Shown piece by piece: positions 33,723-47,300 of a stretch of 64,000 nt of DNA. Under the pieces are notes generated by a model that saw only the letters and a program-made list of their open reading frames with translations, did not search any database and was not told the origin of the DNA. Position 1 is the first letter of the stretch. Every line of letters begins with the position of its first letter. The stretch is taken from the NCBI GenBank assembly GCA_914767715.1, contig OU612066.1, positions 6,577,001-6,641,000 on the forward strand, written 5' to 3'. The position numbers were made by a program, and so were the translations under genes. Source of the DNA: Membranipora membranacea (Eukaryota; Bryozoa; Gymnolaemata; Cheilostomatida; Membraniporidae).

Positions 33723-36700
33723 AATATCAGCATAGACAACAAATAGAACCAACGTGACATACATTATGGACATTTTTAGGCCTTCAAATTAGCCCCAAAC
33801 ATATAACAATACAGGTGGCAGTGGAATGAATGATTTGAATGTTTGTATCCAACCAATATGAAAATATGTAAATAATATAGTGACTGTAAATATACAATGG
33901 CAGTTTATTAAACGTATATACTTTTATTGAACAAATAGGCAATAGGCATTTTATAGTAGCACCTGCCAGCTCATTGGTTACTGCCAGTGAAATTAATTTG
34001 TATAAAATATGCTAAATGTGTCATATTGTGACCGAGTTGACTGCAAATTGAATTGGTTTCCACTCTCCTCGCTAACGGTTACAAGTATTTGTACTCATCG
34101 CCAAATCCGATATTTTCAATTTTAGAACAGCAATGGGAGGCATTCAAAATGTTGTTGTGGTCCTCATTTTAAAATTTTAATATTTACAAAGTTCATTAGA
34201 TGATTGCCTTCGAAAACAGGTGTGACGTAGGTTACTTAGATCTAGGTAGTTTCTACTCTAACATCGTAAGTGATTCTCAATATAGCTTGTGGCTTGTTTT
34301 TCTAAATTCAATTTCCTAATTTATTCAAAAATTTCCTCTTGATACTACATAAAAATAACTCTCAATTGGATAACAACAGTGTTTTGTTTCTATCTAACCA
34401 CAAATATGACCTGATCATCACCTATCAAACAAAATATCTCACCAGATAATTATACCTGCAAACTGAGTGAGGAAAGATTCTGTCATCATCCACGCAGTTA
34501 GATAGATTCAATAATGTCCTGTTGCTATATATTGGTGATTTTAGGTTGTAGACAGAGTTATTCTCCCTTGTCATCTTTCTAATTAGCATAGAACCGCCTT
34601 CTGCTACTCATAGCCTACTGAGTTAATATAAGGGGTGATATATGAAGGCCCCAATATGTAGAGTTTCTTGATTTGATGATTAGTAGGCTAAGCCCTGAGG
34701 TTAGAACCTTCTGTCACATCATAATGTGGAGTGCTTATGTGAAGTCTATCATCACATGCATAATTTAGTGAAGGACTTGATTATTGAAGATTTTCATTCT
34801 TGATACATTTTGTACTTGGTTGCTTTGCTAAGAACATTTTATTGAGCCAGGCACAGACGGATTATTTTAGTGGCTTACTCGTGAATCTGTCATCACCCTT
34901 TCTAGGTAAGCAGTTGTATTCTTACTTCAAATTCATTATCATTATCATTGTGATTTAGAGATAACCTTTTCTATGTGAAGCAAAGCCCTGAGATTTCACT
35001 TGTGTCCAAATAAAATTACATTACAGAGGGGAATTCTGTTTCTTAAATATAACTAGTGTCTTGGACATTGCTTTGTATGACAGGTAGCTTGGTTTGTGAT
35101 GATTTAATTCGCTGGTACTATGTTACAGATTTTTATTTGCACATCAATTGCCACTGTGTTGTTTAATCGTGTACATCTCATGAGATCATAGCGATGACAG
35201 ACCCCTACCCAAAAAAACAAGATTGGAAAAAGTACACCATCAACCTTGCCCTTGATTAGGAATAGCTATTATCCGTGCGTGGAGCCTGAATTGCAACCTG
35301 ATGTTTTAGTTTTGCTGACCTTAGGTAAAATAATTGTTGTGCATTTATTTCTAATTTTGTAAATCTTTATTTGACACTAAACAGATTTGCAAAATTAAAA
35401 GGCTTAGTAAATTTTGTCTATTGTGTTCATGACTTGTAGAACTGACCATATTGTATGGTACAGGGAACGACAGGTCTTATTTTTATCTCAACTGGACTTC
35501 AAACAATACAATCGTACCTGAATTGCGAAGTAAACATCCTGTTCCTGAAACTTCCATTAAAATTTTTTTTTTTTAAATCTGAATATTTAATATATATTTT
35601 AGAGACACAGAAGTCATAGGATACAATGGAGCTTTGATTTGCTATATGGTGTATGATAATAAGATTCAGAGCACATATATAAGCTGATAATGGCAGCATT
35701 AATACTCTCACTAAGTAAGTGTTAAACAGTTTATTATTAATCAATTTCTGCATTCTTTACAACTCTTTTGCTATTACTATCACTGCATAATCCAGTAAAC
35801 AATGAGAATAGAGATGCCGTGAATGTGTTAAAGGCTTAAAAAATGATAGTTTATCAATATTTGTACTCGAAAGCACCAGCGTTTCCCTCTGACAAGGTGT
35901 TGTATATACAATCAGATACTTATACAAGAATGTTAAACACTTTTAGTGCTTGAGCCCACATATATTTACCACCTTTTACTGGCGATAATTCATTGCAGAT
36001 GGCCAATACATAAACTTTCAGCTGTATCATTATTGCCAAGTTAGCGTACACCAATTGTTATTCTATGGGAGAGTAGAAATTATCGCTAGCATATGTATCA
36101 GGAAATATGGACCATATTTTGGCCACCCAAAGTATGCACTGATGGGTAAACATAATGGTATTAGGCCTTGAAATGTACTGAGACATTATAATAGGGGTGT
36201 AATATTAGATAATGAAAGTTTAGGTACAACTGGTGACAAGTGAGGAAAAAGGTCATTCATGTTTTTATTATTGCCCTGAAGAGTAAGGTTTGATTGTTTA
36301 AAGTACTCTGTTACTTATGTAACAGTATACTCTCTACGCCTCATCCGTAGGAAGAAGTCATTCCCAAAAGAGGAATTTGATCAATCTAAAAATAATCATA
36401 AAGTTACCTTTGGGATATGGATTTTTGATGGAAGTAAAAAAAATGGTAGAAACGTTTTCCGGTCTTGTTTTAGATTGGTTGTCAATCTTAACAACAATTC
36501 TCTAGAGGTGTCAATATTTTAAGAGTGTTGTGTGACTTTCAGCTGATGTATAGAAAGCAATCTGCCGTTGGTTTGAAAACAAAAGATCATGCTTATTTCG
36601 CACATTTATCTATTACAAGTGGGCGCACTTTTTCATTTTCCGCTCTCTAACGGTTTTGCCTTTAGAAATCTAGCATATGTTTAAGAGGTTCATTATTCCA

Positions 36701-38302
36701 GTAAAAGTTTTACGGGCCTTGTCAATCGATAGAAATAATCAGATGCAAAACAAAAATCATATCAAATCAATCTTTGAATGATAAAATTACTATGCTGAGA
36801 AAATATCAGATGGGATAGACAAACAAGTTCATTTTATTCGCAGTGTGTGATTTGTGTCATTAGAAAATCTCAAAATGGTTTCTAAATAATTATAATCCGA
36901 CGTGTTGTTGAATGAAGTGAAGGTTTCAGACCGATGAATAACTCAAGTCGTGTTGGGTCAACATTTTATCACTGTATAATCGCTACTTATATATTCTGAT
37001 AAAACAGAAATCAAGAAAAGTTTCTTTTGATATCTTTCAACACGCTGTGAATTATCTGTCAGATAAAGTCGGCAAGAGTTGCAACCAAGACTTGACAATT
37101 CGGCAACTTGGCAAGACTTGGTAATTCAGCAAGACTTGCAAGCAAGGCACTTTGTGACTTTGAAAATTTTGTCTGGATTTAATATTCTAGCCTGATTAAG
37201 TTATTTGTTGACACCTTGAGGGAGAGAGAGTGGGATGGTGTGAATTTATCACCTGTCAGGAATTATATAATGTTGAGCCACTTTACCCTAATCAGCCAGT
37301 TCTATGAGTTGACAAGGTGACCATCTAAAATAACAGGACATGTGCCCGGCTACCTAGGGTAGCATGCTAACTACAGTACCTGGGTACCTGGGATAGCATG
37401 CTGTGGTAATTGATGGAAATCCAAACTATCAACTGTCACAAATCTGACCATCAAACTGTCGCTGCAATAATCACCTACAAAACATAAATCTCCTGTTTAC
37501 AGCTTGATGCTAAGACCTGCCAATGCTTATGCTCTTTGGAATTTCAGGCATACACATGCCATCCATAAATTTAGAGTTTAACTTTTCACTCTAATGTACA
37601 TGTAGACTGGCATACTGGTATGCAATTGCTTGATACGATTTGGTGATTCCGATCCTTTGTTTGCCCCACTTGAGTTACTTATCCAATTTTTTCACAGTTT
37701 TTCAGCCCCAGACTACTCTTACCACAGTTCACTCTCAGCCAAAGTATTTCCAATTAGCTTCATCATATCAAATCAATCTGTTAAGAGGGATTAATAAGCA
37801 GTCTTAATAAGCAGCTTAGATCAGCAGTGCTGCTGTCAGCAGTGTGATAATAGCACAGCTAATGATTTGAATAGCTGTGTCGGTAATTGTCGTGATTCAC
37901 AGTGGGCTAATTGTCACTGATGACTAGGAATCGCTGCCGCTGCCTCACACGCAAACGCTGCTGGCGCTATGAGTGACTCAAATGAAGAGCAAGCAATGAT
38001 ACATTGTCCATTGCATGGCCGTCTTCTAGCCGTGTTTGGTCATATGCAATGAACGGAGAGAAAACTTTCTACTTAATCTGTGTTGATGCCTGAACGGACT
38101 TCTAAAACGCTGTTGTAATTTCACCAACAGAAAAACATTTTCACATAATATGAATCACATGCTCAGTTATGTATTATCTTTCAATCAACAATTTTACCCT
38201 GATAAGGCTTGGATCTTTCATCTTGCTGGCACATTTTTGACGCCGTTACGAAATTCACTGCAGCTGCATTGTCAACTTCTTGACAGAATTGATCAATACT
38301 AC
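33723..38302. other. Intergenic DNA between PPWD1 and the ROR-like gene
   Basis: About 4.6 kb with no recognisable exon or RNA gene. The first roughly 190 bp are the PPWD1 3' UTR. A short degenerate repeat of a GGCAAGACTTG-type word occurs at about 37070-37150. Regulatory sequence for the receptor gene is likely but not identified. Confidence 0.5.
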
Positions 38303-41300
38303 ATGATGATAATTTTCACAGTCCTCTTAAGTTTGTGTTTTTCTGTTTTAGTGTTATGTGGTCTGGTGGTTCAGTCTACTTCAGGGCAAGTAGCTAACGA
38401 AACAGCGTCCTCAGAAGACCTGCTAATTCTCAATCCACAGTGAGTTTTTTCAAGCAGCTTTTTATGATTTCACTTCTACTGTGGTATGTCATAGCTCAAA
38501 CACCATTTAGCTGAACACATTGGAACTCGATTGGAACTCAATCAACTTAAACGCAGGTGGACACGCTAATGGTCAGTGGCCAATACAAGATGAGGTTTTA
38601 GAAGAGTCAGGTGTTTTGTGGTGCGATGAAGCTGCTACTCTAACATCTGTTTTCAAAGCATCTTTGTTGCTTCTCTTCTTTGATTTTGATAAAATATTTA
38701 GGATGTAAAATAGATTAACAAAAATTATCTAATGCTGTTGAGTCATAAATTCATCCCTATCTAATCTGTCAAAAGTGCAATAGTTCAAAAGGGCTATTGG
38801 TTCGTGAAATAGTCGCACAGCTGTTTTCTATCTTTAGGAGAAGATAACTTTTTATCCACAACATGGTGTTTGTTGATGATTTTGTTTTACATTGTCATCT
38901 GTCGCTTCACATTATTGGGTGCTTTTTGAATATTTTTAAAAGATAAGATAGCGTATCCGCTGTACAGACTACTATGTAAAATAGTGGCATTGAAATGTGA
39001 TATTGTGAGATGGCATACAGGCATGACCGTTATGTTAAAAAGATATATTAATATCATAAACAATGTTTTATATTGAGTGCATGTTTTTTGTTTTTGTAGA
39101 ACTATCGTACCATCCAACTTGGAAGAATGGAGTAAGTAGCAATAGTTTGGAAACAATAACATCCTACCGACTTTGTACCGCGATAGTTCACTTAAATCAG
39201 CCGATTAGACAAGTAAACCATTGACAAAAACGTAAACAAGAGAAAAAAACTTTGTGGGTTGTCAGTTTGAAGGTCTTATTTAATTTCTAATTTTAATCAT
39301 TTTTAAGAGCCTAACATTACACTTGGACCGATTGCTGCACCATCAGTCTAACTTAGCTTACTGAATAGCTGTCTGCAGCCTCATGGCGCGATGCACCGAG
39401 GAGTGAACTCCTTGGATGCACTTACCTTAGGTCATATGTATTCACCCTATATTACACAGCAAACCTTGAAATTTGCACTGACTGGTCTTTGAGGCAGCTT
39501 CCAAAATTGATGCTGCCCTTGTGGGTAAAGTCCCTGCTGACACTTTGATTAACCTAATTATCTAGTTATCACATTAATAATCACATGCGGAAGAAAAGTG
39601 CTGACTTCTTTGTGAATGGACGGCATCGTTACGAAAACTAGGCTATAAAAGTGGCTATATAGGCAGCTGAATAATAATTATCCTTAATTAGTGTGATCCA
39701 CCTGGATTTTCATTAATCTGTATATACGAGTGGAAGTTTGTTGTGTAACCGCTCAGGTAGTCTAGCCTTAAACTCAACATCACAAACCCAGTTCAGCATG
39801 TTTGAGTCACTCACTAATCCAAACCGAAATATTTATGTGTCAGACCATGGCACTAATTCTAATGGCTCTTTAAAGCTTGCTTTAACTCCATGCTCCAAAG
39901 CAGCACTTTATATCTACCCCATGCCCGTATCGGTCTGTGTGAATTCTACAAAATCTCTTATCAATAGGCATAAGTCTTTTTGGATGTGTATTTTAGATTT
40001 TTGTTTTTATTGATACAGGTGACTTGTTGATAACTCACGTTTCTCTTATTTATTCAAAATTTGTTTGGAGATACTATTGCTGTAGATTACCATCTGGTAC
40101 TCGCTTGTGTATCGCTGTCTCTCGTGTTTGTTTTAGTGACTCAAACAGTTATTGATACGCTCACAGCTAATAGCAAGTCTATCAGCTTTCCCATGCTGTT
40201 TTTGATGCTAGGATATCACTGAGCACACAACTGTATCAACTTTCAAGCTTTGCATTACTTCCTTAGGTTTTTTGTAAAATTAATCAAGTATGCTCAGGAT
40301 CAGTTCAAACTAATACGGGAAAAGATATTCTAAAAAGTATCTTGAATATCAATATTTAGTTTTTGAGTGATTCATACAAAACGGAAAGCTTGTTGAAAAC
40401 CTCCACTCCTCAATGCTAACAGAAGCTGAAGTATTTTTTACAAATTTGTTTGTTTGCGTCGGCTAGGTGAAGATTTTAAATGTTTGGCATCTGCTGTCAC
40501 CTGGGCGGAATGTCATGTCATGAAATATTGAAAAGAATTGGATGTGAAGCAATAAGATTTATAACGCCGGACCAACCATTTTTTTAAATTTGTTTATGGT
40601 AGTTTAATTACACATCTCAGCAGTCATTATCAGTAGAGAAATAATATCAAATGAAAAATTCACAATTTTATATCGTTTGCAGCTAGCATACAGTTGGACT
40701 CTCCATTACCGACCAAGGATAGGTACTTGGATGACAAGCTGAGTTGGGAATGTGACATCACAGGTAACCCCGTCCCCAGGTACAGATGGCTCAAAGATGG
40801 GGAAGCATTCGAGGTAGACGGACAGAGAGTTACAATCACCCCGACAGACTGGGGAAGCAAGTAAGGATAATGAATTAATATATACTATGCTTCAATTTGT
40901 TCAAGTGCTCAAACTCTGCGAGGTTGCTGGTAGTTGCATTCCGGTATCAAACACACTGGGCTGACAGTGGGTGGACAGTGGGTGGACTGTGGTTGGACTG
41001 TGGGTGGACTGTGGTTGGACTGTGGGTGGACTGTGGGTGACAACCTGGGCAGAATTTGAGCACGTTGTAAAGTTAGTCTGTCATAGAGGTATGTTTATGT
41101 GATGCATGGTTTACTTCCTGCACAAGCTTACCTTTATTGTGTTGAAGTAACACAACTATTTATTGAGAGATTGTCAAAAATACCGAAAAGTTATAACAAA
41201 TCATGGATTTTCAGCATTTAAGAAGGGTGTGAATATCTGTTTGCTGGTGAGGTCATAGTGCCCAATTCATCAGCCTTATCACACATTCTGTCAGACAACT

Positions 41301-44300
41301 AGTCAAAGTCTTTCCTTCTGTCAGCTTGTCACCTGTCACTTTTCGGAGGCTGAGACAATTCGTCACTCTTAGTGTAGCCTAGTGTCACATGTCATCAAAT
41401 ATATCCCATAAATTGTGGGCATTGACCTTCACTGCCAACATTATTTGTCGCAAATCAGATGCCTTGGCCATCTCTCAATACCTGTAATGAGATTTGGATG
41501 GACACTGCCTCAGATGTCAAAGGAATCCACAGTTGTCTACAGCTTATTCATCGCATAGTCTGCTCTCAGAAGCTATCCTTTTCTTCCAGCTAATTACATT
41601 TAGATCTGCCATCTATATAATTGAAAACTGCTCATCATCATCAACTATTACTTTTCTCTAAATTATCTCGCTATCCATGCTTCAATCAGAACAGTATCTT
41701 GTTACATCAAATCTAAGTTACTGCGCATCATTTTATGCTGACGCTTAAAAAATCAATTATCATTACTAATATAAATCCTCATTTGTCAAAAACACTCTCG
41801 CTATGGGCAAAGTGAAACTTTAATTCATCTAGCGAAGAAATTCTCTTGAAATTATCCTACATTTTAATGGGATGTTGATTCAAAGAAAGGCCAGTGACAC
41901 TATCATCAGCGGTTTGAGATTGAGAATTCTTTTGTTTTCCCAAATATATCATCAACATCATGAAACTGAAGGCAGTGATATGAATAAGAAGCTAGGTGAT
42001 GATTAGCTGTTTTAATTTCCCATCACGTCCTATCAAATAAGATATTTGCAGCTGACCAAATATTAAAATAATGAATTAATTACATTTTTAATGCTTTGCA
42101 CACTGCCGATCTCAGTATACAGTTACCTGAGTAAACAAGGTGTTATATTTTAATCCTTATTTACTGTTGCTGTCTGTTACTATTTCAGATTGAGATTCAG
42201 CAGGCTGGAGTTATCCGATGCTGGTGTTTACACATGTATCGGGGAAAACCAGGCTGGCCGACGTAACTCGTCCGCCTTATTGACTGTTAAAACAAGTATG
42301 TACTATAGTATTATCCTACCAGTATAAAAAGACTTTCAGTGCTATCACTAGCACACCGGAACCACCCTCATGATTTACCGTTGTAAGATCAGGATATCTT
42401 TGAACCAAATTATTTACCAAACAAAACTCCCGACATTCTACATAATGTAGCAGTTCATCTGTCTGCTACTATTGCTTATTTATGGTAGTATGGTAACTCA
42501 AATAATATGACCTTGATTTTAGGAAAAAAATGTTGTTGGCAATTTTGGGGCGGAAAACTTGTTATAGGTTGGTTTGGTTGTCAGATTCTTACAATTGGTG
42601 AAAAACTCATAATTCTTATTGCCTGGAGAACTGTCTCCCCACTCGCCTTGTGGTATCGATTCATACCTGGTGCAAATAAACATCGTCTCATTTCAACTAT
42701 TGTCCAGTAAGGGTTGCCGTAGAATATATTTTGTTGCAGTGGCAGCATCATAGAATTACCTACAACTGTTTGCTGCCCATGTGTATTAGTAAATTATAGA
42801 ACAACATGCCATGATCGTGATGTTTGTGTGGTTTCCGTTGGCTGTTGGGACATTTTCACTATTTACAGTGCAACACATTTCCACCAAGCCCTGTCAACGA
42901 TTATAAATTATTCTTCCCCCGAGGCAGTATGTTATTTCTACCTTCTTTCACAAAAGCCATTAATGTTTGTTTTGTATTCCTCAGAGACTAGAGGATTGCG
43001 TGCATCTCTAGGTGTATCAATAGTTTCTGGTCGGGCTGACAATTTGTCGCTAACTGTTTGAAGTCGTGACATAACATAGATACGATTTGGCAATTCTGGT
43101 CCCTTTATAATTTGATTAGCTTTAAGGGTTTTCAATACAAGCTCGGCTCTTATAATGGGGATGTTTCTCTTTTTGTGTCAGGCCGTGTTATATTTTTAGT
43201 CCATCTGCTATACTTTGCCGATAGAGATGGAAAATTGAGTTTCATGTTTGAGTTGTCAATGTCTTTGATGCGATTAACTGCATTTTTTTCTAAAGAATAA
43301 TTAACGTTAGTGATCTCGCAAAGATAAATCTAAAAGGGAACAGCCGCTCTTTTCATTTTTTGTGAATGAGAATCAACTGGAAACTCCTAATTATCATATT
43401 AACCAATCTGAACTACAATGTAGACAAATTTGACATCTTTTTCTCTGCAGTACAAGTGTTACAAATGTTAGGCATGTTTTTCAACTGGTCATTCAGATTA
43501 AAATTATATGCTTCCTAAGTTTCGCACTTGTGTGAATACGGTGTATACAGCCTAACTAACCCTCTATGGTCCGTTTATAAATGTCATCTAACAATGCTCG
43601 AAGGTTTCCTCCATGGTTACAACATCTAACGGCATAACTCCTCTCTCATGGGGGCCAATTTTGTGATTAGTGTATTTAAGTGCAAGCTTCAGCCTTTATT
43701 TATAATATAGAAGGGCAAGTAATCCCAACATTTCCTCCATTATCACTCTTTGCCATGTTCTTCACTATAATTAGACTTGATTGCAAAAACACACCATGTG
43801 TATGCGCGTTCTAACTGAAAATTCACAGGGATGAAAAGGATCATCAGGCAGGTGCTTGGTTGACTTTTGTGGAATGAACAAAATCTGGTCACTTTACTTA
43901 CCAAGAATTGATAACACTACAAAAGCCGTAAATGGATTCACTCACTTGCATTACCAGTAATTAACTTAACACTGGGGCTGTGTGATCCTCAATTTGAACT
44001 GATATTCTTTTTCACCGGGAAATGTTATTTTCTGTTTAGATGAAGATAAGAATCGGAGAAGGCACGGTAAAGGTAACAGGAAGAATGAGATAGATACGGG
44101 CACAGAATCTCCGGGTAGATTATTTAGGTAAGCCTTTGTTATTACAAAGAAAATATTTTTCTGTGTGTGTGTGAGAGAATGTGATCAACAGTAAAATGGT
44201 GAAAATAATGATTGAAAACCATTTGAGGAGTTTGTGTTGTGTTTATTTTTGCACATTTTATTTTTAAATTCCACAATTGGCCATGGAGAAATGATAAATG

Positions 44301-47300
44301 TTCAATATTAACGAAAATAAACACAACGCTTGCATTTAGGATAGTTATTTAACATTGACAAGGTGAGAAAATCCACAGTGCTTGATCCTGGCTACTTTAT
44401 TAGATTGCTGTTACTTTATTGACAGGTCTGACGATGCACTAGTGGATGAACCATTCTGTCAGGACTATAAGAGTGGCCCTACCTGCCAGATGTTGAGCAC
44501 TAAATCGCTGTATGTCAAGTCAAGAACGGCACAACTAAAGGCTGTGGAAAATGTGCTCGGTAAGTGGTGCATACAACGGTCAATGGTGTCCGAAAGCAAT
44601 TAGAAAAGTCAATTTGACGGATTCAGCTTTTCATCATAATTGAAAGTTGATGTGAAAATACAGAAAACACTAGCTGTGCACATACTAGTTGACTTTACAG
44701 TACTGGGAATCTGGATTAATAAACACCTGCCACGACATGCCAGTCTGTGCGGAATGAAAATTATTTCACGCTCTCTGCTGCTTCTTTTCAAATAACTTTT
44801 AATCTAATATTTTTGACATCATATTTTCAATTTCTACACTCAACTACGTCTGTACGTTGTATGGCTGACAATGTAGAGAGTGTGAGAATCTTCAGGTTTC
44901 TCAGATGGCTCTACACACATGTTAGCTGACAGTTAGTGCCAGGAAACTGCGATGTAGCTAAAATAAGGGAGTTTGTTTGTGCAACACCAACGGATAACAT
45001 AAGGCTGATAGCTTTATATGATGTGCAATAGCGATGTACGCAAAAGTACAAATACGATATTACATATGATCTAAATTTGTATGACAGGAAATGAAAGCAT
45101 TCCGTGATAAATTGAGAAGCCGGAACAGCTGACAACAATAGCTATTAGATTAGAACGGCAGCAAGGCTACCTCCTATCACAAATTAAAAATAATCTTCCG
45201 GCTAAAGAAATGAAGGAAAACCCTGTTGATGAGCATTAGTTTTACTCGCAAGATGACACGTATCATTGTATTACCGATATAACCTTGTGAACATACCATG
45301 CTGGGTTAAATTTGACTCAACAGCACAACTTTGGATTATCAAAATTACTAAAACTGACCAAACTGATATCTGCTTTCAATCAATCTGAAGAAATTATCTC
45401 AATTATTCATTTATCTTTATATGCAAAGTTGAAGTCGAAGTAAAAGTTGAGATTGAATGCCTAAATTTTTGTCTCCAAATTGGTTGCTGGTCTGTGGTGA
45501 AACCATATCTTTTATTTACTTTTTTGTCTATGCGGGAGATAAACTTGAACAAGGTGTTATTTTTCCCACTGTAATCCAGACCTCTGGAATAAGCAGAATT
45601 GAGACATGTTACACTAAGATAACACAACAATAGCCTTGTACAAATATACCAGTTTGATTAAAGTGATATACTATCCATACATGAAACAAACTGCCATTAG
45701 ACTTTTCATTCGATCTGAATCAATGAGGGTTGATGGGCATGAAAAATGTGACAGTAATTTGAATCTTGAGCTGGTTATTACAATGAGTGACAGGAGTGTT
45801 ACGACTCATATGGGCTTGTCAATCGATTTCATGCCTATGAAAAAGAACTTTGAGTTGATACGGCAGTAGTTCCGTTTGATGTCAAGTTTCTATATCCTTA
45901 GCCTGACTCCTTTAGATTCTTATCAAGCAGCTCCCATTTAGGAACAATGTAATACTTCCACACTACAGAGATCAAAAGCATAGGAACTCAAGCTATAAAA
46001 TCTCAGTATTAAGGTTATCCCGAATGCTGACAAGCGCGAGACAGCACATAAATATGTAAACTCATGTACTGTATAGTATGTAAGTCAGATATAGTGTAAT
46101 GGGACACTTGTGTATGTCCCATAAGCAGATACAATGTATTTGTGTCATGAATATTTAAACGTGACATGATTATTGCCTGCTATTACTTTTCCTTTCCAAA
46201 TATTCCCTCTGGCAGAAAGTTCTATTCCTGTTTAGTTTCTGAACGCAAACATTGGCATCGGTATCACTGATGTATGCGTGAAATATTGGATAGAGGTATC
46301 TACTGGTCCAGATCATGAAAAGTTAAGGTCACTACTTGAAAAATAATTTTTAGAAGACAATGTCGCAAAAGATTGTTACAATAAAAAATTTGATTTAATA
46401 TAATTTTGTGTATTTATTTTTTTCTAGACATGATGGGCAAACTGAGTTTGAGCAATGTGAGGCCAGATTCAGAGTGTTTTGAGAAGAGTGTAAGGGCTAA
46501 GTGTTTTGCTGAGATGCCTCTTTGTGGTCCCGTCAATGATAGAGGCCAAAGAACGGAACTCAAGCTATGCCGGTCAGAATGTGAAGAGCTGTATCACTAC
46601 TGTAAGGAAGAGATCACCGGTAAGATTCTGACAGCCAAGAGACTACATAGATCTTCAAACATATATTATGTACTCCAATTATGAGGCCAAAATTCTGCGC
46701 TTGGTCAAAGGAGTTGGAGGTCACCGAGTCCTTTGATTTCAGCTACTTCTTTCTGAAATCACGATACCACTATGCTAAAGGTCACCTTAACCATATAGAT
46801 ATGATAGATAGATATGAGCCACAAATTTTAATTGAAGACGTTTGACTAGCTGTCTATTTCTAATAAGTTATCTTCTGACATACAAAGAGGGAATAACTCC
46901 AATATCCATTAAACTATAATAATTTTTTACACTACCCACTTTTTTGATGAGCACTGTGGATGAGAAATCGATAAGAGCATACCAAATATTCAAAGATTTA
47001 ATTTTAATAGCTCTCTTTTTTCTTCTGTAGATATGAGTGTGTATAACTCCTTGCCAAGCTGTGCTGTTCTCAATAATGAGCCAGGGTGTACAAGGATCGG
47101 TTTGGTTCCTACTACACAACCCCCTCCATCCACAGGTAAATATAACTCATTGGTCCTCTCAGTTTCACTCGAGTGAAACCTTCAATAAATGAGTAAACAC
47201 CCTTGTCATCATACTGAAATAATATAAGGATATGTAGTGTGATGTTTACTACTTACTAATCAAACTGATTGTTCATATTAGAACCCATCATGTGCCTGCC

